From an uncultured Flavobacteriales bacterium (lineage in GTDB: Bacteria > Bacteroidota > Bacteroidia > Flavobacteriales > Schleiferiaceae), in the NCBI GenBank assembly GCA_905478295.1, contig CAJQHZ010000035.1, positions 54,498-118,497 of the forward strand: DNA of 64,000 nucleotides, read 5' to 3'. Position 1 is the stretch's first letter, and each line of letters begins with the position of its first letter. The position numbers were made by a program, and so were the translations under genes. Below the pieces are notes generated by a model. The model did no database searches. It saw only the letters and a program-made list of their open reading frames with translations, and was not told the origin of the DNA. Shown piece by piece: positions 27,217-36,959 of the stretch.

Positions 27217-28427
27217 GCAAGTTTTCTTAATCTGGCCATGTAAAAGCCGTCATTATGATGGGATGGATTCACGGTACAGTCTTCTAATAACTCAAATTGA
27301 GCACCAGCAGGATGTGCTAAAAAAGCATCGACTTGAAGGCGGTTTTCTTTAGGAAGAATACTACAAGTAGCATAAACCATAATTCCGTCTATTTTTAATA
27401 AGCGGGAATAATCACGGATTATACTGAATTGGACAGATTCTAATCGATCTAAATGCTCCGGTTGCAGCTTCCATTTCGTATCCGGCTCGCGCTTGATGAC
27501 ACCAGAACCAGAACATGGTACATCTAGTAATACATAATCCGCACTGTTCGACAATTCGTCTAATACACCAGGTTCTTCCCATGCTCTAGTTTGAACTATC
27601 GTCAATCCGCTGCGTTGGGTTCGCTTTAATAGTTCACCTAACTTACGACCCTCTACGTCCATTGCGATGAGCTTTCCGTCATTTTTCATCAATGCGCCGA
27701 GATGGAGTGTTTTACCACCTGCACCTGCGCAGGCATCTATCACAGTAGAGCCCGGTTTGGGATTTAGAAAAGGAGCTATTGACTGAGAGCCAGCGTCTTG
27801 TACTTCGAATCTACCGGTTTTAAACCCTTCAAGGTTATTGAGACGGGGTCTTCCTTTCAATACTAAAGCTTTGTCAAAGACAGGATGAGGCTGTACCTCT
27901 AATCCTGCATTATTTAGTTCGATGAGTACGTTTTCCTCGCTGGATTTCAAGGTATTTACACGGAGATTTACCGCATTCGGAATATTCATTGCCCGTGCTA
28001 TCGTATCCCATTTAGTACCCAGCTGTTTTCGAGCCTCTTCATCAAACCAATGGGCATAACTTTCTAGTGTTGCTGTTCCGCTTAAAGCACTTAAACGTTC
28101 TTCGACATCAATACCTCGCACAGCGTCAAACTTTGGCCAATCTGGAAGGTCAAAGCCTCGCCAAAGCCAGTAAACACCAAAAAGTTTTTGAAGATCTTTT
28201 CGTTTCGTAGTGGGCTCCTCTCCCAAAATACCCCAAAGCAATGCCCACCAGCGAACCATTTCATAAGTGTGTTCCGCAACAAAACTGCGGTCACGCGAAC
28301 CCCACTTTTTATTTTGACGCAACAAGCGCTCTACAACCTTGTCAGCATAGAGACCTTTCCCAAATGACATTTCAAGTGCTTCTAATACTCCTGCGACTAT
28401 ATTCGGAAAAAGCTTAGGTGTAGCCAT
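27213..28427 (-). CDS. RsmB/NOP-family rRNA (cytosine-C5)-methyltransferase
   Basis: 404 residues. N-terminal NusB-like/RsmB-type region followed by the class I methyltransferase: AVNLRVNTLKSS, GRFEVQDAGSQSIAPFL, DACAGAGGKTLHLGAL (SAM binding), DVPCSGSGVIKREPD (catalytic-type Cys) and YATCSILPKEN (the second Cys). Both cysteines required for the m5C mechanism are present. The exact C residue (C967 as in RsmB or another) cannot be fixed from sequence. Flanked by one-base or four-base overlaps with the E1 gene and murQ. Confidence 0.88.
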   Translation of the reverse strand: MATPKLFPNIVAGVLEALEMSFGKGLYADKVVERLLRQNKKWGSRDRSFVAEHTYEMVRWWALLWGILGEEPTTKRKDLQKLFGVYWLWRGFDLPDWPKFDAVRGIDVEERLSALSGTATLESYAHWFDEEARKQLGTKWDTIARAMNIPNAVNLRVNTLKSSEENVLIELNNAGLEVQPHPVFDKALVLKGRPRLNNLEGFKTGRFEVQDAGSQSIAPFLNPKPGSTVIDACAGAGGKTLHLGALMKNDGKLIAMDVEGRKLGELLKRTQRSGLTIVQTRAWEEPGVLDELSNSADYVLLDVPCSGSGVIKREPDTKWKLQPEHLDRLESVQFSIIRDYSRLLKIDGIMVYATCSILPKENRLQVDAFLAHPAGAQFELLEDCTVNPSHHNDGFYMARLRKLA

Positions 28428-30823
28428 TAAATCGAAGGATATAGCTCAGGGTTTTTTTCATGCATTACGGCATATAATTGCTCCACTATATCGTCATGAG
28501 ACGGTTTAGAAAAGTAATCGCCATCCGAAGCAAAGGCCGGACGGTGATCTTTAGAGGTAATAGTCACGGGAGCGCCGTCCAGATATTGGTACCCTTTCTG
28601 ATCCTCTAAAATGTGCTGTAATAAGAATGCAGAGGCACCACCACGAACATCTTCATCAAGTACCACTAAAGTATTAGTTTTTGCTAAACTTTTCGCTACA
28701 TCGTGGTTTAGGTCGAATGGAATAAGACATTGAATATCAATTAGTTCAACACTTATGCCCATGGTTGAAAGTTCCTGTGCCGCGGCGGTTGCAATCGCGC
28801 AATTTGAACCGTACGTAACCAGTGTAATATCGTTACCTTCTTGCATGATTTCAACTTCGCCAATGGGGACTGTGAATTTACCTATGTTTGAGGGTAGTGC
28901 TTCTTTTCTTCGGTAGCCATTTAAGCATTCAATGACAAGGGCAGGATTATCAAGCTGCATTAACTTATTGTAGAAGCCAGCAGCTTTTGTCATGTTTCTC
29001 GGGACGAGCACATACATTCCCTTGATTGTATTAATGATCGTACCCATTGGCGATCCAGAATGCCAAATACCTTCTAGTCTATGTCCACGTGTACGAACAA
29101 TGGTTGGTGCCTTCTGACCACCTACGGTGCGGTAGTGGACTGTTGCTAAATCATCAGACATGATTTGAAGGGCATAGAGTAAATAGTCTAAATACTGAAT
29201 TTCAGCAATAGGTCGTAATCCACGCATGGCCAAACCAATGCCTTGTCCCATAATCGTTGCCTCACGAATCCCAGCATCCTGGACTCTTGTCTCACCATAT
29301 TTAACTTGCATTCCTTCTAGGCCTTGGTTGACATCACCAATTTTACCTGAATCTTCTCCGAAGACCATTGCTTCAGGATACTTAGCAAAGAGTGCATCAA
29401 AATTATCTCTAAGTATAATACGGGCATCAACCATCTCTTCAGTAGCATATTCAACTGGTGTATGGTCAAGCAATGCGGCTTCAGATTGTACGCTGTAGAG
29501 ATGCGAACTGTAACGTTCGCGTTGTACCGCTTCTTCTTTCTTTAACCAGCTTTTGAGCGGAGTAACATCTATATTGCTGTCTCCCGCAACGGTCCGCAAT
29601 GCTTTGCGTACTGCTTTAAAAGAATGTGCAACCTCCAAATCCTCATGGGATTCAAGGTCCTTGACGGTATTCGTTATAAAGATTCCTTTTTCTCCTTGTG
29701 TTTGAACGGCTTTTAATAGCGGTAGGACCTCGTTTTTTAATTGTATCGGGTGACTTTGGTAAATGCTCCAAGCTTCTTTCTTGCCCTCACGAGCGAGCTT
29801 CTTAGCTTCTTTAGTTACTGCGTCCAATTCTTCTTGACTGGCTACCTCGTGTGCTATGATCCATTCGCCGAATTTCAGGATGCAGTCGAAATCTTTCTCC
29901 CACTGTAAACGTTCTGCACTTTTATAGCGTTCGTGTGATCCAGACGTACTGTGTCCTTGCGGCTGTGTCATACCTTTTACGTGAATCATAACTGGAACAT
30001 GCTCCTCACGAGCCACACGTCCAGCATGTAAAAATGTATTAATCAGGGCCGGGTAGTCCCAGGCTTCGACTACAAAAATATCATAGCCATTACCTTTTTC
30101 ATCGCGCTGGAATCCCTTGAGAATCTCGCTTATGTCTTGCTTAGTGGTTTGATATTCCGCACCTACTGAAATTCCGTATTCGTCGTCCCAAACAGAGATG
30201 ACCATGGGTACCTGCAGAACCCCTGCAGCATTAATAGTTTCAAAAAAGAGACCTTCAGAAGTGGAGGCGTTTCCTATAGTCCCCCATGCTACTTCCAATC
30301 CTTTATTCGAAAATTTATCACTACCCTCGAAAGAAACCTCTTTGTAAACTTTAGAAGCTTGTGCTAACCCTAACAAACGCGGCATTTGTCCGGCAGTTGG
30401 GCTTATGTCAGAGGAGCTGTTGTATTGTTTAGTAAGATTTACCCAGTCGCCGTTTTCGTCAAGAGATCTAGTCGCAAAATGACCGTTCATTTGACGACCA
30501 CCTGCCATAGGTTCTTCCTTGATATCAGTTACAGCGTAAAGGGAGGTGAAGAAGCGTTTAGCATCCATTTCACCTAATGCCATCATAAATGTTTGATCCC
30601 TGTAATAACCGCTCCTGAAATCACCTTTTTCAAAGGCTTTCGCCCATGCGATTTGAGCCAATTCTTTTCCAGCACCAAAAATTCCAAACTTAGCCTTACC
30701 TGTAAGCACTTCGCGACGCCCCATTAACGAGCATTCACGCGATAAAACGGCGATTTTATAATCTTGGAGTACTTCGGTCTTGTACTCCTGGTAACTGATT
30801 TCTTTTTTCTGCTTTTCTGTCAT
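28427..30823 (-). CDS. Fused E1 alpha-beta component of a 2-oxoacid dehydrogenase complex
   Basis: 798 residues. The first ~400 form the alpha subunit (thiamine diphosphate site: SRECSLMGRREVLTGKAKFGIFGAGKE region, WGTIGNASTSEGLFFETIN, VISVWDDEYGISV) and the remainder the beta subunit (EYATEEMVDARIILRDNFDALF, FGEDSGKIGDVNQGLEGMQ, RVQDAGIREATIMGQGIGLAMRGLRPIAEIQYLDYL, ending with the transketolase C-terminal domain VVLDEDVRGGASAFL). Probably branched-chain or pyruvate type; Bacteroidota commonly have such a single-chain E1. No E2 or E3 gene is in the window, so the partner lies elsewhere. First gene of the minus-strand group E1-RsmB-murQ-DUF6095. Confidence 0.9.
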   Translation of the reverse strand: MTEKQKKEISYQEYKTEVLQDYKIAVLSRECSLMGRREVLTGKAKFGIFGAGKELAQIAWAKAFEKGDFRSGYYRDQTFMMALGEMDAKRFFTSLYAVTDIKEEPMAGGRQMNGHFATRSLDENGDWVNLTKQYNSSSDISPTAGQMPRLLGLAQASKVYKEVSFEGSDKFSNKGLEVAWGTIGNASTSEGLFFETINAAGVLQVPMVISVWDDEYGISVGAEYQTTKQDISEILKGFQRDEKGNGYDIFVVEAWDYPALINTFLHAGRVAREEHVPVMIHVKGMTQPQGHSTSGSHERYKSAERLQWEKDFDCILKFGEWIIAHEVASQEELDAVTKEAKKLAREGKKEAWSIYQSHPIQLKNEVLPLLKAVQTQGEKGIFITNTVKDLESHEDLEVAHSFKAVRKALRTVAGDSNIDVTPLKSWLKKEEAVQRERYSSHLYSVQSEAALLDHTPVEYATEEMVDARIILRDNFDALFAKYPEAMVFGEDSGKIGDVNQGLEGMQVKYGETRVQDAGIREATIMGQGIGLAMRGLRPIAEIQYLDYLLYALQIMSDDLATVHYRTVGGQKAPTIVRTRGHRLEGIWHSGSPMGTIINTIKGMYVLVPRNMTKAAGFYNKLMQLDNPALVIECLNGYRRKEALPSNIGKFTVPIGEVEIMQEGNDITLVTYGSNCAIATAAAQELSTMGISVELIDIQCLIPFDLNHDVAKSLAKTNTLVVLDEDVRGGASAFLLQHILEDQKGYQYLDGAPVTITSKDHRPAFASDGDYFSKPSHDDIVEQLYAVMHEKNPELYPSI

Positions 30824-30849
30824 GCGATAGGGTTGAGTTAAACTCTTTG

Positions 30850-30857
30850 CAAATATA
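30850..30857 (-). promoter_or_regulatory. Putative -7 promoter element for the E1 operon
   Basis: Minus-strand TATATTTG matches TAnnTTTG and is 27 bases before the E1 start at 30823. The expected TTG 19 bases further upstream is not present, so this is a half match. Confidence 0.45.
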
Positions 30858-30871
30858 CGACAGAATCGGTG

Positions 30872-31063
30872 CTACATCAGACGCTTGAAGACAAACAAAA
30901 CGAACAGGGTAATGACGATAAGTAGTAAGACCTGAATACCGCCACTCTTGTAATGAATCTTGTGTAACTGTAAGTCTCGACGGTAACTGATGAAAAGGTA
31001 AATCAAAAATACGATCGCAAATATTCCCGCAAATATCCAGTGGCCTGTTGTAATGTTTTCCAT
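30872..31063 (-). CDS. Small two-helix membrane protein, conserved-hypothetical type
   Basis: 63 residues with two hydrophobic helices (GHWIFAGIFAIVFLIYLFIS, then VLLLIVITLFVLFVF) separated by a basic loop with YRRDLQLHKIHYK. Positive loop charges and compact size fit a genuine small inner-membrane protein; similar short proteins beginning NITTGHWIFAG occur in flavobacteria as far as I recall. Divergent from the MazG-like gene with 40 bases between starts. No function can be given. Confidence 0.68.
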   Translation of the reverse strand: MENITTGHWIFAGIFAIVFLIYLFISYRRDLQLHKIHYKSGGIQVLLLIVITLFVLFVFKRLM

Positions 31064-31103
31064 GTTGTAAATTTACAATGCAATCGTTCAAAATAAGCAT
31101 GAC

Positions 31104-31493
31104 ATGCAGAAACAGATCAAACATGTAGAAAAGTTCCACGATACCTTCGGAATAGCTAATGAATATGCTCCAAAAGCTGACGTTTCTATGGATATTATCG
31201 CTTTAAGACACCGCTTAATGGCGGAAGAAAACGAGGAGTATCTCGAAGCTGCGACACAAGGGGATACGGTGGAAGTTGCAGATGCCTTAGGTGATATGAT
31301 GTACATCCTATGCGGGACTATATTAAGTCACGGTATGCAGCACATCATCGAAGAAGTTTTTGAAGAAATTCAAGCAAGCAATATGAGTAAACTGGGAGCG
31401 GATGGCAAACCTATTTACAGAGCAGATGGTAAGGTGATGAAAGGCCCTTCTTATTTTAAACCAAACATTAGAGCTGTTCTGGAACGGGAGTAA
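31104..31493 (+). CDS. MazG-like nucleoside triphosphate pyrophosphohydrolase
   Basis: 129 residues of the all-alpha NTP-PPase superfamily. The metal-binding motif EExxE...ExxD is seen as AEENEEYLEAA followed by VEVADALGDMMYILCGTIL (E-x3-D type). Length and single domain fit the short MazG/iMazG or phosphoribosyl-ATP-pyrophosphatase-like members that hydrolyse (d)NTPs to monophosphate and PPi, typically house-cleaning of noncanonical nucleotides. Substrate not deducible. Its last 26 bases overlap the end of the convergent OstA-like gene. Confidence 0.82.
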   Translation: MQKQIKHVEKFHDTFGIANEYAPKADVSMDIIALRHRLMAEENEEYLEAATQGDTVEVADALGDMMYILCGTILSHGMQHIIEEVFEEIQASNMSKLGADGKPIYRADGKVMKGPSYFKPNIRAVLERE

Positions 31494-32985
31494 TAGGCGA
31501 AGTAAGGGACGATTTATTTGGCCGTAGCTCAAAGGTGGGCTGACAACCGGGTAACCATTCGGGAACGGCTGATTTTATGGGTATATAGGTGGCCTCTACA
31601 TCACGAGCCATCCTTATTCGCTTTAATGCATCTTCTTGAAATACAATTTTCATCCAAGAGCAGCTGCTCTTGTTCATTCCTTCAATGCTGCCATCTTCAC
31701 CCACATTATGAAGCAATGCTTGTGCATTTCCGTCAATACGAACACTTTTCAAAGCATTGTCGATAAAGCTTCCTTTTAGTTTCTTCCCGGTGGTTTGATC
31801 AAAGCATATGGAGTCCTTTGTTGTTGTGGTTATAGTCACATTGTTAAGCATGAACAAACTGTCTAATTCATTTGCATTTAGTTTCAATGCTGTAGAGTCG
31901 GCTCCAAATTCGCTATTTCCACTCCATAAGGTGGGAGAGGGGTAGAGCGCCAATTCTTCTGCATCCTCTTGAAATAGAAAATTAGGGCTGATGCCTTGAA
32001 AATCGGAACTAAAAAAAGACGTTTCACCGTATAAATGAACGATTTTATTGGAGTCTAATTGAGACCGTATAGCCAAGCTATCGCCCTTCGCATAAATCGT
32101 ATCATTGTCCATGCTTTGCCTGTAAAATACCGGGTGATATGCTTCTACATAGACAGGATTCTTTTTATAATTGATAAAATCACTATTAAGTACAAATCCT
32201 TCCGCAGAGTCCGCTACCATTGCGTTACCATGCAATGTCCCGTCTTCGGAATTTAAAAAGTAATATAGACTGTCTGCCTCGATGTACTGTTTCGGGGCCA
32301 TCATTTTTGCACCGTCATACAATTCTAGTAGGGTGGAGTCGGCGGAGTACGTTCCCTGAGAGCAGTACAGTTGTGTACTATCTCTAATGAGTTCTGTTGG
32401 TCCGGCGAAAGAGTATATATTTTTGTTAGGACTATACAATAAGGTATCGGTAGTCATTTTAAAGGCAGAGTCAACGGCTATGACATTTCCTCGTAACCGA
32501 ACGACTTCGTATTCGGTATTGTAATTCCCAACATCAGATGTTATTCGTAGTTCTTTTCGTTCCAGTGTGGATCTAGTGAGATAATATGCCGTGGACGTAT
32601 TTCTATCGTACTTCAAGACTTTGGTAGCAAGTTTAGATGACGGGGTTTTTAAAACCACATTATCTGAAATAGTAAAGGTTCGTTTATCTCCCTCGTACGT
32701 TAATTCTTCCCCTGTAATGAGCACGGTATCAGCTTGTCTTACCCGTACGTTGCCAAATGCTTCGAAAGTATTTTGTGGACGATATAAAACCGCAGAATCG
32801 CAATACATTAATGCAACGTCCTGTTTAAGAGTTACATTTCCTTTCAAATAATACGTTTGCACACCGTTATCACCTTTGATAAAATCGGTCGTATCGCTTC
32901 GAATAATTTGAATTTTCGTTTGACCCCACCCTGTGTTAGGGGTAGAGAAAAAAAGAGCCACACAAATAAGTATGGCCTTTTTCAT
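31468..32985 (-). CDS. OstA-like (LptA/LptD N-terminal-like) LPS-transport family protein
   Basis: 505 residues; signal peptide-like N-terminus MKKAILICVALFFSTPNTGWGQ. The sequence is built of repeating beta-jellyroll elements of the OstA family: VTLKQDVALMYCDSAVLYRPQNTFEAFGNV, VLITGEELTYEGDKRTFTI, LRGNVIAVDSAFKMTTDTLLYSP, LHGNAMVADSAEGF. In LptA/LptD such repeats form the periplasmic bridge that carries LPS. It has no obvious LptD barrel, so it is more like an extended LptA. In operon with purA, whose stop codon overlaps its start (TAATG). Confidence 0.82.
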   Translation of the reverse strand: MKKAILICVALFFSTPNTGWGQTKIQIIRSDTTDFIKGDNGVQTYYLKGNVTLKQDVALMYCDSAVLYRPQNTFEAFGNVRVRQADTVLITGEELTYEGDKRTFTISDNVVLKTPSSKLATKVLKYDRNTSTAYYLTRSTLERKELRITSDVGNYNTEYEVVRLRGNVIAVDSAFKMTTDTLLYSPNKNIYSFAGPTELIRDSTQLYCSQGTYSADSTLLELYDGAKMMAPKQYIEADSLYYFLNSEDGTLHGNAMVADSAEGFVLNSDFINYKKNPVYVEAYHPVFYRQSMDNDTIYAKGDSLAIRSQLDSNKIVHLYGETSFFSSDFQGISPNFLFQEDAEELALYPSPTLWSGNSEFGADSTALKLNANELDSLFMLNNVTITTTTKDSICFDQTTGKKLKGSFIDNALKSVRIDGNAQALLHNVGEDGSIEGMNKSSCSWMKIVFQEDALKRIRMARDVEATYIPIKSAVPEWLPGCQPTFELRPNKSSLTSPITPVPEQL

Positions 32986-34256
32986 TAGTCTCTAATTATT
33001 GTCTGGGCACGATCTGGCCCCACGCTTACTAGTGTAATAGGGACTCCAACTTCCGCTTCTATAAAAGAAATGTAGTCTTTAAAGCTTTGCGGAAAGACAT
33101 CTTCAGAAGTCATTTGCATTAGATCCTCATCCCAACCAGGAAGTTCCGTGAAAATGGGTTCAATGAGGTCTTCCTGTAGTTTGTAAGGTAGGTGCTTTAT
33201 AACCGCGCCCTTATACTTGTACGCAGTACAAACTTTGATCGGACCTATTCCACTTAAAACATCACCTTTCATCATCATTAACTCTGTAACGCCATTAACG
33301 TTGATTGCGTATTTCAATGCTGGTAAATCCAACCAACCACATCTTCGTGGGCGACCTGTAGTAGCGCCAAACTCGTGTCCGTTCTTTTGTATAGTAGCGC
33401 CAACTTCTTCAAATAATTCTGTCGGGAATGGCCCTGAGCCAACTCTAGTACAATACGCTTTGAAAATTCCGTAGACGTTTTTAATCTTATTCGGCGCAAT
33501 ACCCATACCGGTGCAAGCTCCCGCACAAGTTGTGTTTGAAGAGGTAACAAAGGGGTACGTACCAAAGTCAATATCTAGCAATGTACCTTGCGCACCTTCT
33601 GCCAGAATGGTTTGACCTTCTGCAATAGCATCATGGAAATAGGGTTCACTGTCAATAATATCCAGAGACCGTAGGAATTCTAGAGCCGCGAACCAGTTTT
33701 CTTCAAGCGATGCTAAATCATATTCAAACCCTTCATATCCAGCAAGTAACTGCTTATGTTTGGTAACCAATGCGTTGTATAGATCACTGAAATTGTCTAA
33801 CTGAATATCGCCAACGCGCAGACCGTTACGTCCTGTTTTATCCATATAGGTCGGGCCAATACCTTTTAATGTAGAACCGATTTTCTTTTTACCCTTAGCC
33901 GCTTCACTCGCGGCATCTAATAAGCGATGAGTTGGTAGAATCAGGTGCGCTTTACGACTAATTTTTAATCTACTCAAGACGTGCGGCTCCTGATCAATGA
34001 GTTTATCTAATTCCACTTTAAAGATCACGGGGTCAATGACTACACCATTGCCGACAACATTCATCACGTTTTCGTGAAAGACGCCAGAAGGTATCGTATG
34101 AAGTACATGTTTTTTACCTTCAAATTCTAGTGTATGACCCGCATTAGGACCTCCTTGAAAGCGCGCAATGATGTCATACTTGCGCGTTAATACATCGACT
34201 ATTTTACCTTTTCCTTCATCTCCCCATTGGAGACCTAAAAGCACATCTACTGCCAT
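32985..34256 (-). CDS. purA: Adenylosuccinate synthetase
   Basis: 423 residues from ATG 34256; the in-frame extension upstream lies over fur and is not conserved-looking. PurA joins IMP and aspartate with GTP hydrolysis. Motifs: LGLQWGDEGKGKIVD (P-loop-like, catalytic Asp/His network), ARFQGGPNAGHT, HTIPSGVF, KKIGSTLKGIGPTYMDK, EGAQGTLLDIDFGTYPFVTSSNT, TTGRPRRCGWLDL. Full length. Located 2 bases after fur and overlapping the OstA-like gene by 1 base, all on the minus strand. Confidence 0.97.
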   Translation of the reverse strand: MAVDVLLGLQWGDEGKGKIVDVLTRKYDIIARFQGGPNAGHTLEFEGKKHVLHTIPSGVFHENVMNVVGNGVVIDPVIFKVELDKLIDQEPHVLSRLKISRKAHLILPTHRLLDAASEAAKGKKKIGSTLKGIGPTYMDKTGRNGLRVGDIQLDNFSDLYNALVTKHKQLLAGYEGFEYDLASLEENWFAALEFLRSLDIIDSEPYFHDAIAEGQTILAEGAQGTLLDIDFGTYPFVTSSNTTCAGACTGMGIAPNKIKNVYGIFKAYCTRVGSGPFPTELFEEVGATIQKNGHEFGATTGRPRRCGWLDLPALKYAINVNGVTELMMMKGDVLSGIGPIKVCTAYKYKGAVIKHLPYKLQEDLIEPIFTELPGWDEDLMQMTSEDVFPQSFKDYISFIEAEVGVPITLVSVGPDRAQTIIRD

Positions 34257-34258
34257 AA

Positions 34259-34708
34259 TTAATTCTTGCTCGACTCTTTTCTTTTTGCATAGAAGTATAA
34301 ACTGTGGCTTTCTACTTCTACACCAAAAATTTCTTCGATGGTTTGTTTTATGTTTTGAATGCGTGGATCGCAAAATTCGAATACCTCACCGGTATCTGTT
34401 AAGATGACATGATCGTGTTGTTTATTGAAATAAGACTTCTCATAAAAACTTTGATTCTGACCGAACTGGTGCTTACTAACCAATCCACAAGTTAGGAGCA
34501 ACTCTATGGTATTGTATAGGGTTGCTCGTGAAACCCGATAGTTCTTATTTTTCATACTCAGGTACAAGGTTTCCACATCAAAGTGGTCGTCATTTTCGTA
34601 GATCTCCTTTAAAATAGCAAACCGCTCTGGAGTTTTGCGTTGATTATGCTCTTCCAAATAGCGGCCAAATACGTCTTTTACCTTATTGTATGCTTCTTGT
34701 GTACTCAT
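34259..34708 (-). CDS. Fur-family transcriptional regulator lacking the CxxC zinc motifs
   Basis: 149 residues. Winged helix with [25 protein letters not shown] and the recognition helix [14 protein letters not shown]; the dimerisation domain has [22 protein letters not shown], corresponding to the Fur metal-site segment HHDHLICxxCGxVxEF. The two cysteines of the first CxxC are replaced (ILTDTG); only Cys74 and Cys113 remain in the protein. His-rich metal residues around HDH (98-100) are kept. So metal sensing may still occur without the structural zinc. It is likely an iron- or peroxide-type regulator, transcribed with purA (gap of 2 bases) and following the RSH gene. Confidence 0.85.
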   Translation of the reverse strand: MSTQEAYNKVKDVFGRYLEEHNQRKTPERFAILKEIYENDDHFDVETLYLSMKNKNYRVSRATLYNTIELLLTCGLVSKHQFGQNQSFYEKSYFNKQHDHVILTDTGEVFEFCDPRIQNIKQTIEEIFGVEVESHSLYFYAKRKESSKN

Positions 34709-34736
34709 GAGAAGTAAAACGCTAAAATACGTTGTA

Positions 34737-36953
34737 TCAATTGAATTTACCTACACGAGAGACACTACTAATCCCTTCTAAATTCTTGATATTGTTAATA
34801 GTGTCCGTTAACCCCAATTTATCCGCGACTTCGATGGTTAGCTTGCCTGTGAATAACCCGTCATCTACGCTGAAAGAGATCGCCTTTATGTTAATACTAA
34901 GCTCGTTCGAAACCACTTTTGTTACGTCGTTTACGATTCCTATTCGATCCATCCCATTGATGAGTAAATTAATAGTTGAAAATGCACCTTTTCGATCTAC
35001 CCATTTCGCTTTCAATGTTCTATTTGCAAATCTACTTTGCAGTAAAACTGCATTCGAACAGTCATCTCTGTGCACCTTTAGACCATCGGCGGTAGTTACA
35101 AAGCCAAAAACTCTGTCCCCAGGTAATGGATTGCAACATTTTGCAAGCGTGTAGTCCATTTCATGCTCATCTGTATCAAAGACAAGCATTAAATGATCGG
35201 ACGACGGTTTACCAGTTTTATTACCCAGTTTCGTCTTAGCATAGTTGCTCTTTACTATGCGTTGCCTAAAGTAGTTGACTAAACCTGAGGTTTCTCGCGC
35301 ATATTCACGCAGTTTTCCGTTGTCAATAACACCAAGACCGACTTTGTAGTATAATTCCTCCGGATTCTTTAAGCCATAGAAATTGACCAGCTTATGAATG
35401 TTACTGTTTGTTGCTTTTAGCTTGAGAACTTTCAGTTTGCGTTCTAGAATGAATTGTCCCTGACCTGTGATCAATTGCCTTTCTTTCTTTAAGCTTTGCT
35501 TAATGCGTTGTTTCGCTTTACTTGTTTTTACAAAACTCAGCCAATCTTCTTTTGGCTCTTGCTTTACAGAAGTCAAAACCTCTATCTGATCACCAGATTT
35601 AAGAGGGGTACTTAAAGGAATGAGTTTACCATTCACCTTTGTGCCCAGACAATGTGCCCCCACCTCCGTATGGATATCAAAAGCAAAATCTAGTGCAGTT
35701 GCTCCCTTCGGAAGAGTAAGCATTTCACCTTTCGGTGTAAACACGAATATTTCAGATGAAAAAAGATTCATCTTAAAGTTATCGATGAAGTCTTCGCTAT
35801 CGTTCTCAGGATCATCGAGAAATTCTCGTATGCGGAGGAGCCAACGATCCAATTGGTTACTACCGGAGCTATCTTCCTTGTATTTCCAATGCGCTGCGAA
35901 GCCGTTCTCAGCAATATCATCCATACGTCGCGTCCTTATCTGAACCTCGATCCAGTGTCCATCTGGTCCCATTACGGTGGTGTGCAACGATTCATATCCG
36001 TTACTCTTGGGGGAGCTAATCCAGTCTCGTAAACGAGCAGGGTTTGGGCTGAAGTTCTCCGTTACTATCGAGTAGGCCTGCCAACACGTGGCTTTTTCTT
36101 TGTCTTTATCGGCCTCAAGAATGATGCGAATCGCATATTTATCATACACCTGTTCAAAACGGACATTCTGATTTTTCATTTTTCGTCGAATGGAATAGAT
36201 GCTCTTTGTTCGCTTCTTTAAATCGAACGTTAAATTCGCTTGAGAAAGTTCTTCGAAAACTTTGCTCTCGAATTTATTTAGATAAGAAAAATCTTCACGT
36301 TGTAAACTTTCCATTCGATTATTGATGTCGTCAAAAATCTCAGGTTCTGTGTACTTTAAAGAAATATCCTCTAATTCTGTTTTTATACTAAACAACCCTA
36401 ATCGATGGGCCAGCGGTGCATAAATAAATAGTGTTTCCGATGCTATCTTCAGCTGCTTATGAGCCGGCATACCCGACATAGTGCGCATGTTATGCAGTCG
36501 GTCTGCCAGCTTGATTAATATTACCCTCACATCATCAGATATAGTGAGCAACATCTTTCTATAATTTTCAAGCTGCATACTACTTTCCATGCTGACTACA
36601 CCTGAGATTTTGGTAAGGCCGTCAATGAGTCTTGCTATGCTAGGACTAAACATACCTTCAATATCCACGAGTGAATAGTCCGAATCTTCGACTACATCGT
36701 GCATTAAGGCGGTGGCTATACTTGTAGGACCTAGACCTATTTCGGTAGCTACAATCTGTGCGACTGAAATTGGATGTGTGATGTATGGCTCACCACTTTT
36801 ACGGTGCACGCCATTATGGGCATCTTTAGCCAACGAGAATGCACGCCGTATCAATTTTTGATCAGCGTCATCGGTTTTATATTCAATACTGTTCAACAGA
36901 TCATTGAATACACTTTCTACTAGCTTATTATCCTTATCCTCGTTGGTCGTCAT
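34737..36953 (-). CDS. Bifunctional (p)ppGpp synthetase/hydrolase (RelA/SpoT family)
   Basis: 738 residues, normal length for a long RSH. Order: HD hydrolase domain ([41 protein letters not shown]; all metal-binding residues present), synthetase domain about 230-340 ([32 protein letters not shown]), TGS domain ([30 protein letters not shown]), a zinc-finger-type [15 protein letters not shown] region, and a C-terminal ACT domain ([20 protein letters not shown]). Both activities appear intact. Controls the stringent response. In a minus-strand run with the RsmI-like gene 6 bases upstream. Confidence 0.95.
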   Translation of the reverse strand: MTTNEDKDNKLVESVFNDLLNSIEYKTDDADQKLIRRAFSLAKDAHNGVHRKSGEPYITHPISVAQIVATEIGLGPTSIATALMHDVVEDSDYSLVDIEGMFSPSIARLIDGLTKISGVVSMESSMQLENYRKMLLTISDDVRVILIKLADRLHNMRTMSGMPAHKQLKIASETLFIYAPLAHRLGLFSIKTELEDISLKYTEPEIFDDINNRMESLQREDFSYLNKFESKVFEELSQANLTFDLKKRTKSIYSIRRKMKNQNVRFEQVYDKYAIRIILEADKDKEKATCWQAYSIVTENFSPNPARLRDWISSPKSNGYESLHTTVMGPDGHWIEVQIRTRRMDDIAENGFAAHWKYKEDSSGSNQLDRWLLRIREFLDDPENDSEDFIDNFKMNLFSSEIFVFTPKGEMLTLPKGATALDFAFDIHTEVGAHCLGTKVNGKLIPLSTPLKSGDQIEVLTSVKQEPKEDWLSFVKTSKAKQRIKQSLKKERQLITGQGQFILERKLKVLKLKATNSNIHKLVNFYGLKNPEELYYKVGLGVIDNGKLREYARETSGLVNYFRQRIVKSNYAKTKLGNKTGKPSSDHLMLVFDTDEHEMDYTLAKCCNPLPGDRVFGFVTTADGLKVHRDDCSNAVLLQSRFANRTLKAKWVDRKGAFSTINLLINGMDRIGIVNDVTKVVSNELSINIKAISFSVDDGLFTGKLTIEVADKLGLTDTINNIKNLEGISSVSRVGKFN

Positions 36954-36959
36954 ATCGAC

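Noticed and set aside
34257..34373. 39-residue N-terminal extension of PurA
   Set aside because: Overlaps the fur coding region on the same strand and has no PurA character; ATG 34256 gives the standard N-terminus.
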